A stretch of 64,000 nucleotides of DNA from assembly GCA_016706275.1 (NCBI GenBank), contig JADJJY010000004.1:124001-188000 (forward strand). The letters are read 5' to 3'. The notes under the pieces were generated by a model, which saw only the letters and a program-made list of their open reading frames with translations, did no database searches and was not told where the DNA came from. Source of the stretch: Chloracidobacterium sp. (GTDB taxonomy: Bacteria > Acidobacteriota > Blastocatellia > Pyrinomonadales > Pyrinomonadaceae). The position numbers were made by a program, and so were the translations under genes. Numbering within the stretch: the first letter of the stretch is position 1; each line of letters begins with the position of its first letter. This document shows, piece after piece, positions 34,367 to 43,694 of this stretch.

Positions 34367-35095
34367 ATGGTAACTCCAGTTTTCAAACGCATCTTGCTCA
34401 AACTATCAGGCGAAGCCCTGATGGGCGATCAGAATTACGGCATCGATACAAAGGTCGCCGAAGCTCTGGCGCAGGAGATCAAGACCGTTTATGATCTCGG
34501 CGTTGAGATCGCAATCGTGGTCGGCGGCGGTAATATCTTTCGCGGCGTTTCGGAGTCGGCGGGCAACATGGACCGTGCGGCGGCCGATTATATCGGCATG
34601 CTGGCGACGATCATGAATGCCGTCGTGTTGCAGGATGCTTTGGAAAAGGCTGGTGTTTACACGCGGGCGATGTCCGCTCTCGACATTCCCCAGCTCGCGG
34701 AGCCGTTTATCCGCAGGCGTGCGATCCGCCATCTTGAGAAAAAGCGTGTGGTTATCTTTGCCGCCGGTACAGGTAATCCGTTCTTTACGACCGACTCGGC
34801 CGCGGCACTGCGTGCGGCTGAGATGAAGGTCGATGTCATCTTTAAGGCGACAAAAGTTGACGGTATTTACGATTCCGACCCGGTCAAAAACCCTGATGCT
34901 GTGCGGTTTGATACCATCACGTATCAGGAAGTTTTAGAAAAACAGCTAAAGGTAATGGACGCCTCGGCGATCTCGCTCTGCATGGACAACGACCTGCCGA
35001 TCATGGTCTTTAATATGCGCCAGTCGGGCAACATCGTCAAAGCCGTCGGCGGCGATCTCTCGATCGGAACGCTTGTTTCGAATAAAAAAAATTAG
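34367..35095 (+). CDS. pyrH: Uridylate kinase
   Basis: 242 residues. Phosphorylates UMP to UDP. KRILLKLSGEALMGD, VVGGGNIFRG, RAAADYIGMLATIMNAV and FAAGTGNPFFTTDSAAALRA are the family signatures. ATG 34367 directly follows the repeat and has no Shine-Dalgarno. The order tsf-pyrH-frr is conserved in bacteria. Confidence 0.96.
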   Translation: MVTPVFKRILLKLSGEALMGDQNYGIDTKVAEALAQEIKTVYDLGVEIAIVVGGGNIFRGVSESAGNMDRAAADYIGMLATIMNAVVLQDALEKAGVYTRAMSALDIPQLAEPFIRRRAIRHLEKKRVVIFAAGTGNPFFTTDSAAALRAAEMKVDVIFKATKVDGIYDSDPVKNPDAVRFDTITYQEVLEKQLKVMDASAISLCMDNDLPIMVFNMRQSGNIVKAVGGDLSIGTLVSNKKN

Positions 35096-35097
35096 TA

Positions 35098-35170
35098 AAT
35101 TGTGAATCGTAAATGGTAAATAGAAAGACAAAGCTCTTTTCTTAAAACTATTCACTATTCACTGTTCACC
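35098..35170. repeat. GTGAAnAGT-type inverted repeat between pyrH and frr
   Basis: TTGTGAATCGTAAATGG and AAATAG on the left, CTATTCACTATTCACTG and TTCACC on the right: an imperfect inverted arrangement of 7-base units. It fills the gap and ends 6 bases before the frr start. Confidence 0.65.
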
Positions 35171-35176
35171 AACTTT

Positions 35177-35737
35177 ATGAGCGTACAAGACATCATCAAA
35201 GAAACCGGTCCAAAAATGGACCACGTCGTCGAGGATTTCAAACGAAAGCTGTCCAACATTCGCACCGGGCGTGCGACCGCCGGGCTGCTTGACGTTATTT
35301 CGGTCGATTATTACGGCACACCGACGCCGCTCAACCAGATGGCGTCCATCACCGTGCCCGAGGCTCAGACCATAATGGTCCAGCCGTGGGACGCGACCGC
35401 AATGCCCGCTATCGAAAAAGCGATCATGGCCGCAAACCTCGGTTTTAACCCGTCAAACGACGGCAAGATCATCCGCCTGACCGTTCCCGCTCTCAACGAA
35501 GAGCGTCGCCGTCAGTTTGCAAAACAAGTGCACGAGATCGCCGAAGAACACCGCATCGCCATCCGCAACGTCCGCCAGCGTTCAAACGACACGCTCAAGA
35601 AGATGCTCAAGGACAAAGAGATCTCCGAAGACGACGAACGCGGCGGCCTCGACGACGTCCAAAAACTAACAAACACCTACATCGCCAAGATCGACGAGCT
35701 CAGCAAAAACAAAGAACACGAGATAATGAGTGTCTAG
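35177..35737 (+). CDS. frr: Ribosome recycling factor
   Basis: 186 residues, normal. VVEDFKRKLSNIRTGRATAGLLD, ASITVPEAQTIMVQPWD, IRLTVPALNEERRRQFAKQV and VRQRSNDTLKKMLKDKEISEDDER match RRF. With EF-G it splits terminated ribosomes. Last gene of the cluster, followed by a strong terminator. No Shine-Dalgarno is visible before the ATG. Confidence 0.96.
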   Translation: MSVQDIIKETGPKMDHVVEDFKRKLSNIRTGRATAGLLDVISVDYYGTPTPLNQMASITVPEAQTIMVQPWDATAMPAIEKAIMAANLGFNPSNDGKIIRLTVPALNEERRRQFAKQVHEIAEEHRIAIRNVRQRSNDTLKKMLKDKEISEDDERGGLDDVQKLTNTYIAKIDELSKNKEHEIMSV

Positions 35738-35754
35738 ACTCTGACGAATAGTTC

Positions 35755-35790
35755 AAAAAAGCCGCAAGCGTAATGCTTGCGGCTTTTTCT
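35755..35790. terminator. Bidirectional intrinsic terminator between frr and the aminotransferase gene
   Basis: Perfect 9-bp stem GCCGCAAGC / GCTTGCGGC (35761-35783, 5-base loop), with AAAAAA before and TTTTTCTTTT after. It can end both the plus-strand frr transcript and the convergent minus-strand transcript. Confidence 0.9.
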
Positions 35791-35820
35791 TTTCACGTGT
35801 CACTCGTCCCTCGTCAATTG

Positions 35821-37062
35821 TTAGCAAATAACGGCCCCGCTCGAAACCTCCCCCAAATGCGTTCCGATTCGGTGTTTACCGGTCATCAGAGCGATGCCGT
35901 CAAATGCACGTTTTAATGTCGGTTCGTCGGCGAGATAGACGATGCGGAAATAGCCTTCGTCGGGCCGCGTGCCAAAGCCGGAGCCGTGTACGGCCAGCAC
36001 GCCGCTTTGCTGCAGCAGATCGATGACAAACTGTTCGTCGGTACGTCCGCCCAGATCCGCGACCTTTACCATCAGGTAAAACGCCGATTGTGGCACCGTG
36101 CTCGAAATGCCGTCTGTTTCCAAGACCATCCTGACCGCTAGGTCTCGCCGCGACCTCATCTGCTCGATAAACGCTTCGATATCGCTGTTTTCGCCCGTCA
36201 GAGCCGGACGGACGGCGTATTGAGCGGGCGTCGGCGAGCAAAGCCTGCCGCTTGCGAGGCGGTGAATGGCTTCGATCAGGCGGGTGATCTTTGCCGTGTT
36301 CGCAAACCGCATCCAGCCGATCCGCCAGCCCGACAGCATATGCGTTTTAGACAAACTCTCAAGCGTAATGACCGGAACGTCCACCCCCTTCGCCAAAACC
36401 GAAGCCGGTGTCGGCGCCGTCTCAAAACAAAGATCGCGATAGACCTCATCAGAGATCACGACAAGGTTATTTTCCTCAGCGATCTGCAAAAACTCTGTCG
36501 TCGTCGCATCCGCAGTGATCGCACCGGTCGGATTGTTAGGGTTTATCAGCACGACCGCCCGTGTTCGAGGACTAACGAGTGACCTAACTTCGTCGATATC
36601 CGGCTGCCAGTTATCCGCGTCATTGAGCCGGTAATATCGCGGTACCGCACCGAGTTTATTAAGTATCGCATCGTAAAGCGGATAACCCGGAGCCGGCATC
36701 AAAACCTCATCGCCTTCGTTCAGCAACGCTGTAAGCACAAGATCGGCGGCCTCGGACGCACCTGACGTCAAAACAACATCGTCCGGCGAGATATTGTCAC
36801 CAGTGGCATTTGCATAGATAGAAACGGCTTCGCGGGCTTCGAACAACCCGGCCGACGACGCATATCCGGTAAACCCGTCCCGCAAGGCCCGCACCACCGG
36901 GTCGATGACATATTCCGGCGGCTTAAAACCAAACGTCTGCGGGTCGCCGATATTGAGCGAAACGATGTCGCGGCCCTGCTTTCGCAGGACATCTGCGGCG
37001 GCAACGACATTTCTAATTGCGTAACGAAAATTTGAGGTCCGGTCGGACGCTGAGATGTACAT
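35821..37062 (-). CDS. Pyridoxal-phosphate aminotransferase, alanine transaminase (AlaA)-like
   Basis: 413 residues from ATG 37062, which has TTTAGG upstream; a longer open frame to 37137 lacks support. Fold type I class I/II aminotransferase: SLNIGDPQTFGF, LTSGASEAADLVLTALL, PAPGYPLYDA, LINPNNPTGAI, the PLP lysine in SLSKTHMLSGWRIGW, and GSGFG near the C-terminus. The sequence is nearest the AlaA/YfbQ group (alanine-pyruvate transamination), but aspartate or aromatic substrates cannot be excluded. Confidence 0.88.
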   Translation of the reverse strand: MYISASDRTSNFRYAIRNVVAAADVLRKQGRDIVSLNIGDPQTFGFKPPEYVIDPVVRALRDGFTGYASSAGLFEAREAVSIYANATGDNISPDDVVLTSGASEAADLVLTALLNEGDEVLMPAPGYPLYDAILNKLGAVPRYYRLNDADNWQPDIDEVRSLVSPRTRAVVLINPNNPTGAITADATTTEFLQIAEENNLVVISDEVYRDLCFETAPTPASVLAKGVDVPVITLESLSKTHMLSGWRIGWMRFANTAKITRLIEAIHRLASGRLCSPTPAQYAVRPALTGENSDIEAFIEQMRSRRDLAVRMVLETDGISSTVPQSAFYLMVKVADLGGRTDEQFVIDLLQQSGVLAVHGSGFGTRPDEGYFRIVYLADEPTLKRAFDGIALMTGKHRIGTHLGEVSSGAVIC

Positions 37063-37222
37063 AAAAAAAGACCTAAAGCTCTCTATATCGTAACAATTTT
37101 GAGATATTGTGTGCATCGCCGACAGCGCTATTTTCATCTCTGCTGCGTGTATTATTTACCGCTTTCTATCGTTCCTGATTTGGAGTATATTTATTGAAAT
37201 CTGTCGCCGTTTTGATAACTCT

Positions 37223-39925
37223 ATGAAGCCCATTATCCGTCCGGTCGTATCGCTAGTTTTACTGTTCGTTTTCGTGTCAAATACCATCCCCTGCGGGCCG
37301 GGTTATATCACGCCGTTATTCGATACGTCGTCGGCACCCGAAAATCCGTACACCGATTACGCGTCCGGACGGCTTGGGATAGTAAAACCTTCGTTTCACC
37401 GCTCAGTGCTGATCGCCGCCTATAAACACATCGCCGGCAACGGCCTAAACGCCGCCGAACAGCAAGCGATGATCGAGGTCTGGAAGGCCGAGATCGATAA
37501 CAAAGATTTCGCCGACGACACCATCGACGCTGCCGTCAAAGCCTGGGTCGAACGCCGAAAAGAGGTCGTCGGCAAAGAAGAGAAAACACCGGATATCTAC
37601 GTTGAGCGTTCGTACGGCGGATACGATTTTTTTCCAAACTGCACGAAGAACGCATTTGAAACGGCGGCCGAAACGCTCTCAGACCGCACAACCGCCCACG
37701 GCCCCAGCGACACTAACGTTCAAAATTGGGTGCGGGCACAAGATCAGGTCTTTCAAAACTGCGCCAGCGGCAAACAGCAGCCCGACGACACCGCTCCCGG
37801 AGCCCCGGACTGGCTGCAAAAAGATCGTGCCTACCAAAAGGCCGCCGCTGAGTTTTATTCGCTCGATTACGAATCCGCCAAAAAACATTTTGCCGAGATC
37901 GCTCAAGACACCGAATCGCCCTGGGCCGAAACCGCCGATTACCTAGTTGCCCGAACACTCATCCGTCAGGCGAGCCTCTCTAAATCAAAGGAAAAAGCTG
38001 CAGAATACTACGCCGCCGCCGAGTTACGCCTCGAAGGTTTTGTCTCCCGCACCGGTAAATTCACGCCGTCATCGGAACGAATGCTGGGCCTCGTAAAGTT
38101 TCGTACTCGTCCAAAGGAACGCGTCAGCGAGCTTGCCAAGCAGATCAGCTTTTACGCCGGCAATGAAAATTTTCGCCAAAACATTATCGATTACACATGG
38201 CTGCTCGATAAGTTTGAAAACGAAGTTTTGCTCGCGGAAGAAAAGCGAAAACTTGAGGAACAGGTCAGCAAATTGCCGCCGTGCACAGCAGGCGTAACGG
38301 CAAATTGCCGCTCTGCCAATACAGCGGCAAATACCGAGACGAACACGTCGGACACATCTAACAGCAATAAAAAGAATGACGAAGATCTTGAGATAAACGT
38401 ATTTTCACCGACCGGCGATAAATCTTGGACTATTACGGTCAAAGCCGATGCGACGGATGCCGACGCTGTTGCCGAAGCCGAACGCGTCATCGGATCTAAG
38501 ATCACCGACGAGATGCGTAAACAGGTTCGCGAAATGCGTCAGAGTGCGTATGCTAACAGATTCAAAGACAATCAGGGCCCGGCGTACGAGGGCGGATATT
38601 GGGGCGAGATCAAATTCACGCCGACGCTCTTGCCCGCCTTTCTCAAACAGGACGAACTGACCGATTGGCTCTACACATACCAAATGCAGGGGGCCGAGGC
38701 GTATCTCTACGCCCTGTCAAAGTATAAGGCAACAAGCTCCGAACTGTGGCTGATGACCGCACTGTCAAAGGCCGAAAAAAGCTCGACCGAGCTTCCCCGC
38801 TTGATCCAAGCTGCAAATGAGACCGGGCGTTCGTCGCCGGGTTATCCGACCATCGCGTATCACACCGCCCGCATCCTGCTTGAACAAAACAAACAGGCTG
38901 ACGCCCGCAAGATCATCAACGAAATGCTCGAAACCGGCGATCAGATACCGATCTCGGCCCGCAATTCATTTCTCGGCCTCAAGCTCAAAACCGTCGAATC
39001 TATGGACGAGTATCTGACCTACAGCCTTCGTAAGCCTTTCGGGTTTGATTTTGACGGCGACGTTGGATCAGTTGATGACATCATCGCCGAGCAGAAAAAA
39101 TGGTACGACCCAGAATATAACAAAGAGGGACGGGAGGCTTATGAAAAAGAGGTCGAGGATCGTTACAAGTCCGAACGGCTCTGGCAAAGCAGGATGATGT
39201 TTGACTCGGATACCATCGAGTCGTTTAACCAGCTATTTCCGACCGCGATGCTGATCGAGGTTGAAAAGTCGCCGGCATTGCCCGAATATTTGCGCGAACG
39301 GTTCGTGATGTCTATATGGGTGCGGGCCTATCTGCTCAAAGACGCTGCCACGCTGCAAAAAATGACGCCCGAGTTGATAAAGTATCAGCCCGATTTTGAA
39401 GCTCCGCTCGCAAAGGCCTCAGCCGCCAAAACCGAAGCCGCGCGAGAGTCCGCATTGCTTTATTTTGTGTTAAAAAATCCAATTCTGACGCCGTATCTCG
39501 AAGATGGCCTGGGCAAGAGCGATAACGAGCAGGGTCAGTGGGATTCGAACGATTGGTGGTGTGCACCGTACGACACGACCTATGACGACGCGACGAGTAG
39601 CGAGGTGCCAAAACCTTTGCCAAAACGCCCGCCGTTCCTGACAGCCGCCCAAACACAGACGGCACAGTCAGAACGAAAGAAACTGCGTGACATGGGCGAC
39701 GCTCCAAAATATCTGGCGGAACGCGTGATGGAATGGGCAAAGAAATCCCCGACTGACAAACGCGTCCCGGAGGCTCTGTTTATCGTGATCGGGGCAAATG
39801 GCTGGACAAAATACGGCTGCGGCAATGACGAAGATATCCGCGAAGAGTATGCCAAATATCTAAAGACACGCTATCCGAACAGCCCTTGGACCGCCAAGCT
39901 GATCGAAGAAGAAAAGGGGCAATAG
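37223..39925 (+). CDS. Large exported helical-repeat (TPR-like) protein of unknown function
   Basis: About 900 residues from ATG 37223, the first Met with a signal peptide behind it (MKPIIRPVVSLVLLFVFV, then IPCGPGY). Cys follows the hydrophobic core but the preceding Pro is atypical for a lipobox. The middle contains TPR-like helices (FYSLDYESAKKHFAEIAQDTE; DYLVARTLIRQASLSKSKEKAAEYYAAAELRLEGF, about 215-280; AYHTARILLEQNKQADARKIINEML, about 545-570), and a low-complexity Asn/Thr stretch lies near 365-385. The C-terminus (about 850-900) again looks TPR-like. No known family; divergent from the aminotransferase. Confidence 0.7.
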   Translation: MKPIIRPVVSLVLLFVFVSNTIPCGPGYITPLFDTSSAPENPYTDYASGRLGIVKPSFHRSVLIAAYKHIAGNGLNAAEQQAMIEVWKAEIDNKDFADDTIDAAVKAWVERRKEVVGKEEKTPDIYVERSYGGYDFFPNCTKNAFETAAETLSDRTTAHGPSDTNVQNWVRAQDQVFQNCASGKQQPDDTAPGAPDWLQKDRAYQKAAAEFYSLDYESAKKHFAEIAQDTESPWAETADYLVARTLIRQASLSKSKEKAAEYYAAAELRLEGFVSRTGKFTPSSERMLGLVKFRTRPKERVSELAKQISFYAGNENFRQNIIDYTWLLDKFENEVLLAEEKRKLEEQVSKLPPCTAGVTANCRSANTAANTETNTSDTSNSNKKNDEDLEINVFSPTGDKSWTITVKADATDADAVAEAERVIGSKITDEMRKQVREMRQSAYANRFKDNQGPAYEGGYWGEIKFTPTLLPAFLKQDELTDWLYTYQMQGAEAYLYALSKYKATSSELWLMTALSKAEKSSTELPRLIQAANETGRSSPGYPTIAYHTARILLEQNKQADARKIINEMLETGDQIPISARNSFLGLKLKTVESMDEYLTYSLRKPFGFDFDGDVGSVDDIIAEQKKWYDPEYNKEGREAYEKEVEDRYKSERLWQSRMMFDSDTIESFNQLFPTAMLIEVEKSPALPEYLRERFVMSIWVRAYLLKDAATLQKMTPELIKYQPDFEAPLAKASAAKTEAARESALLYFVLKNPILTPYLEDGLGKSDNEQGQWDSNDWWCAPYDTTYDDATSSEVPKPLPKRPPFLTAAQTQTAQSERKKLRDMGDAPKYLAERVMEWAKKSPTDKRVPEALFIVIGANGWTKYGCGNDEDIREEYAKYLKTRYPNSPWTAKLIEEEKGQ

Positions 39926-39941
39926 CGGTTATTGATCCTCG

Positions 39942-40349
39942 CTATTGACCTTTCTTTTTCTGTTCTTCGGCTTTGTATTTTTCGAGCTCAGCCTTAAATT
40001 GGCGGCAGGTCTTAGCAAGATCTGCCGTTCCGTTTTTGTTCTTATTTTTTTCGACACTTTCCTTTATCGATTCTTTGATCTTGTTTAAGAACGTGGCCTT
40101 TATCGCCTTGGTGACAAAGTTGTCGTCGGGATTATTCGCCTCGGCGGCGAGCATATTCATCACCTCGTCGCACTCCGGCACGCCCGTCGTCTCTTCGCCG
40201 ACAACCGTGTCGACACCTTTATCGGTCAGCGTTTTATTTGACGCTGTATTGGTTTTTGTCTTGTCCGAAAATGGATTGATCGAACCGCAACCCAAAACAA
40301 CGAGCGTTAACAATATTAATGCAGACGAAGCTAGAAATAGATTTTTCAT
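39942..40349 (-). CDS. Small lipoprotein of unknown function
   Basis: 135 residues from ATG 40349, which starts a lipoprotein signal (LILLTLVVLGC, lipobox VLGC). A Thr/Asn/Lys-rich linker follows, then a helical domain with two Cys (VPECDEVMNM and LAKTCRQFKAELEKY) likely to form a disulfide, and a Lys-rich end. It follows the PcrA gene on the same strand; the open frame before 40349 overlaps PcrA and is not needed. Confidence 0.68.
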   Translation of the reverse strand: MKNLFLASSALILLTLVVLGCGSINPFSDKTKTNTASNKTLTDKGVDTVVGEETTGVPECDEVMNMLAAEANNPDDNFVTKAIKATFLNKIKESIKESVEKNKNKNGTADLAKTCRQFKAELEKYKAEEQKKKGQ

Positions 40350-40383
40350 ATCTGACAGGATACGCGATTTTGTGCGAAGCTGT

Positions 40384-42830
40384 TCAATCTTTTTGCAGTT
40401 TTGCAAATTTTTCGATCAGCTTTTTCTGCCCAAATCCCGGAAAACTAACCGTCAGCTTTGCGTTTTCGCCCGAACCCTCGCGACGAAGCACAAGCCCACG
40501 GCCGTATTTTTCGTGCCGGACGTGAGTGCCTGGGACAAGGCCGTTGATGGCAGGCGATTGCCGAATAGGAGTAGCAGACGCTTTGCTGCCCGCTGCTTTT
40601 AGCCGTTCTAATGTTGATAAAGCGGGCGTCGTCTCCCCCACTCCCCCACTCCCTTTCTCTTCCACTTCTCGCGACGCAGGCGGTTCTGCCCTATTTGGCA
40701 AAATGTCCTTTTTCTTAAAAAACTCCGCGATCGCCTCGCTGCTGTTGTAGGTCTTGCCGGTATAGGGTGTACGGGGTTTTACCGGCTCGCTCTCGCCTCG
40801 CAGAGCACTGACCGCGGCCTTGCTGGCCATCGCCGGCGTGCTGCGCGCATACGAGAGCCAGGACGCTCCATTCGACAGGTCCTCGATCAACTCGAGCGGC
40901 ATTTCGTTTAGAAACTGCGACGGCTCGGACGCGATCTCTTCGCCGTAGACGCGGCGGCGCATTGAATGTGTGACGTATAGAATTTTTTCCGCCCGCGTGA
41001 TCGCAACATAAGCCAACCGACGCTCCTCTTCTAATTCTTTGGAGTCGCTGATCGACCGCGAATGCGGAAAAATACCATCCTCAAGCCCGACAAGAAATAC
41101 GATCGGAAACTCCAGCCCCTTTGCCATGTGGACGGTCATTAATGTGACCGGTGCCGTACCGTCAAACTTGTCGGTGTCTGAGATAAGTGCAGCGTGGTCG
41201 ATAAAATCACGGAGCCCGTTTTCCTCTTGCCGGTCGTAATCAACAGCCGCGTTTACGAGCTCCTCGAGGTTTTCGAGACGAGCTGTCGACTCATCGCTAT
41301 TCTCCATTCTCAGGACATTCGCATAGCCCGTATCCTCAATAGCAGCAATAATTACCTCAGAAACAGGATTGTCAGAGTCCGTTGAGGCATTGACCTTTGC
41401 AATAAGATTTTCGATCACTTTGCGAAACGCCCGCAGAGCTTCTTTTGCACGCGGCGTCAGGCTCACAGGTTGCCCGTATGCCGGATCTGTGATCTCGGCG
41501 ATCGTCATCCAGATCGACGAACTCGTGGATTTTGCGATCCGCTGTACCTCGTCAAGACTGGTTTTCCCGAGCCCACGTGTCGGCGTATTTACTACCCGCA
41601 GCAGGGCGATATCGTCAAATGGATTCATCGCCAGCTTGAGATACGCGATCACATCTTTGACCTCGGCACGCTCGTAAAACGAAAATCCGCCGACGATGTT
41701 ATATTCGATCCGCATACGGCGGAACGATTCTTCGAACAGACGCGACTGGGCATTGGTTCGGTACAAAACCGCGATGCGATCGTTCAAAGATCGACGTTGA
41801 TGCTCCTCGATCTTTGACGCGACAAACCGTGCCTCCCCGTCGGCATCAAAAGCCTGATAGTAAAAAATCCGTTCGCCACCGGGATTTGAGGTCCAGAGCT
41901 TCTTTTTCTTTTGGTGGATGTTGTTCTCGATGATCGCGTGAGCAACATCGAGGATCGTTTGCGTTGAGCGGTAATTTTGTTCGAGCAGGATGACCTTGGC
42001 ATCCTTAAAATGCTCTTCAAATCCTAAAATGTTGCGGATGTCGGCCTGTCGAAACCCATAAATACTCTGTGCATCATCACCGACAACACAGATATTTTGC
42101 TGTTTTTCGGTTAAAAAGCTTATGAGTGCAAATTGCAGTGCGTTAGTGTCCTGATACTCGTCAACCAGGATGTATTTATAGCGTTCGTTGTATTTTTCGC
42201 GGGTCTCGGGCGAGCGTCGTAAAAGCTGGACGGTCTTGATGAGCAAATCGTCAAAATCCAGAGCGTTCGCCATGTGCAGACGCTCGTCGTACATCTTAAA
42301 TATCTTGGCGATCGCAGCCTTTTTCGGGTCGCCTTGTTCGGCCCGGGCGGCAAACATTTCGACATCCTCACCGCGATTCTTGGCCGAGCTGATCGCGTTG
42401 CGGACATATCGCGGGGCGAGCTGTTTTTCGTCGAGTCCGAGATCCTTGATACACGCCTTTACGACCTTTTGCGAGTCGTCGGTGTCGTAGATCGTGAACG
42501 ATTTTTTATATCCCTCGTCGAGCTTGTCAATGTCCTGCCGCAGAATGCGGACGCATAAGCTGTGAAAGGTCGAGATAAGCGGCGCAGATTGCATCCGCTG
42601 GCCTTTCATCAGCTCTTCGACACGCGAACGCATCTCTCCCGCCGCCTTATTCGTAAAGGTCACGGCGAGGATGTTGTGCGGTGCAACTTGTTTCTCCGCA
42701 ATGAGATACGCGATGCGCACGGTGATAACGCGGGTCTTTCCCGAACCGGCACCGGCGAGAATAAGCAGCGGCCCGTCGGTCGTCTTAACGGCCTCGATCT
42801 GTTGGGGTTTAGTGAATCTAGAAGGGTCAT
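40384..42830 (-). CDS. pcrA: UvrD/PcrA-type DNA helicase with an apparent -1 frameshift near its start
   Basis: Superfamily 1A helicase for repair and replication. All motifs are present: I (GAGSGKTRV), Ia (FTNKAAGEM), II (VDEYQDTN), III (GDDAQSIYGFRQAD), IV (LEQNYRS), V (TVHMAKGLEFP) and VI (AYVAITRAEK). The ATG at 42830 forms ATGA with the upstream stop and reads MTLLDSLNP, but the frame is then lost. The helicase frame resumes as QQIEAVKTTDGPLLILAGAGSGKT. The join is AAACCCC (minus strand, 42810-42804). 2447 bases is one short of a whole number of codons. Without the shift the first start is GTG 42720, after the Walker A motif. A CAGAACCGCC-type repeat and a GGGAGTG tract lie in the C-terminal linker. 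Confidence 0.88.
40633..40690. repeat. In-frame repeat in the C-terminal linker of PcrA
   Basis: Minus strand: GGCAGAACCGCCTGCGTCGC, the end motif of the palindromic family also found in the P-ATPase and acyltransferase-like genes, followed by GGGAGTGGGGGAGTGGGGGA. It encodes EPPASREVEEKGSGGVGE, a non-conserved linker. Confidence 0.65.
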
Positions 42831-43384
42831 TTTATAAGGGCCTGTATCTCTTTAAACTGCTCATGTTTGGCGTCCCGCATCAGCTCGAACAACGCCATTT
42901 CGATCGATGATTCGATCGCTCCGCTACGTGTCATCTTCGCTAGTCCCGCAAGCCGGTTGTACTCAAATCGCGAACTCACGCAATCGCATAAAATATGTAC
43001 GTCAAAACCTCGGTCAAGAAGGTCGTGAGCAGTTTGACTGACGCAAATATGTGCCTCAAGCCCACAAATAACAACCTGTTTGATGCCGAGCTCATTTAAT
43101 TTTTCGACGAACGGCGACGCTCCGCACGAGCTAAACGCAGTCTTTTCATAAGCCGCAAAATCAGGTGGCAAAACAGCCTTGATCTCGCTGGCAGTCGTTC
43201 CTAATCCACGCGGATATTGCTCGGTGACCAGCACCGGAATATTCAATATCTGAAAGCCCCTCACCGCCGTCGCCGCTCGCGCAGCAAGGGTTTCAAAATC
43301 CGCAATAACATTGCGAAACCCTTCCTGAATATCGATCACGGCAAGCGCCGTAGTTTTTGGATCAAGTAAATTAGGATGAGCCAT
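42827..43384 (-). CDS. Isochorismatase-like cysteine hydrolase
   Basis: 185 residues. The catalytic triad of the family is visible: Asp in LAVIDIQEGF, Lys in YEKTAFS, Cys in GLEAHICVSQTA. Closest to the YcaC-like subgroup of unknown substrate; a nicotinamidase or isochorismatase role is not supported by the context. The stop overlaps the ATG of the helicase gene by 4 bases, so the two are translationally coupled. Confidence 0.85.
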   Translation of the reverse strand: MAHPNLLDPKTTALAVIDIQEGFRNVIADFETLAARAATAVRGFQILNIPVLVTEQYPRGLGTTASEIKAVLPPDFAAYEKTAFSSCGASPFVEKLNELGIKQVVICGLEAHICVSQTAHDLLDRGFDVHILCDCVSSRFEYNRLAGLAKMTRSGAIESSIEMALFELMRDAKHEQFKEIQALIK

Positions 43385-43390
43385 ATCTTA

Positions 43391-43424
43391 CGGCAGTCAG
43401 CGGTCAATGGTCAGTGGTCGGCGG
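43391..43424. repeat. GTCAGTGGTC-type direct repeat
   Basis: Plus strand: copies of GTCAGCGGTCAATGGTCAGTGGTCGG-like 7-base units (core GGTCAATGGTCAGTGGTC). The stop codon of the small membrane protein (43404-43406) lies inside it. The same phrase family occurs at 31917 and 54304. Confidence 0.6.
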
Positions 43425-43592
43425 CACCGGCTCGGTTGTTCCATTAACTTTCGCCTTTTGTCTTTCTGCCTTATCCGCCATTTCCTTTTTATAAGTTTTG
43501 AAGAAAAAAACGACCGCGACCGCACATACAATGAGGATCAGGATCATCATCGCTGCGATGAAATAAACTTCGGCTCGTCCGGCTCCGGGCAT
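43404..43592 (-). CDS. Small single-span membrane protein
   Basis: 62 residues from ATG 43592: a short N-terminus, one long hydrophobic segment (VYFIAAMMILILIVCAVAVV), then a Lys/Glu-rich tail. Family unknown. Its 3' end and the DNA upstream of its start are both made of repeat units, so the reading frame has been shaped by repeats. Moderate doubt that it is a true gene. Confidence 0.5.
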   Translation of the reverse strand: MPGAGRAEVYFIAAMMILILIVCAVAVVFFFKTYKKEMADKAERQKAKVNGTTEPVPPTTDH

Positions 43593-43599
43593 ACTTACA

Positions 43600-43692
43600 G
43601 TGTAGAGTGCAAAATGCACAATGCAAAATGGAGCTCAATTCTAGCTTTAACACTGAGCACTATGCATTGTGCACTGTGCCTTGTGCGTTCTG
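43600..43692. repeat. GCAnAATGCACA-type inverted repeat
   Basis: Left: GTGCAAAATGCACAATGCAA. Right: GCACTATGCATTGTGCACTG and TGCCTTGTGCG. About 20 bases in the middle. It fills the gap between the thioesterase stop and the small membrane protein start. Confidence 0.7.
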
Positions 43693-43694
43693 CC

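Noticed and set aside
42827..43384. Isochorismatase-like protein as nicotinamidase
   Set aside because: cinA in this window also feeds NAD recycling, but the residues around the active site fit the YcaC-like group and I see no nicotinamidase-specific metal motif.
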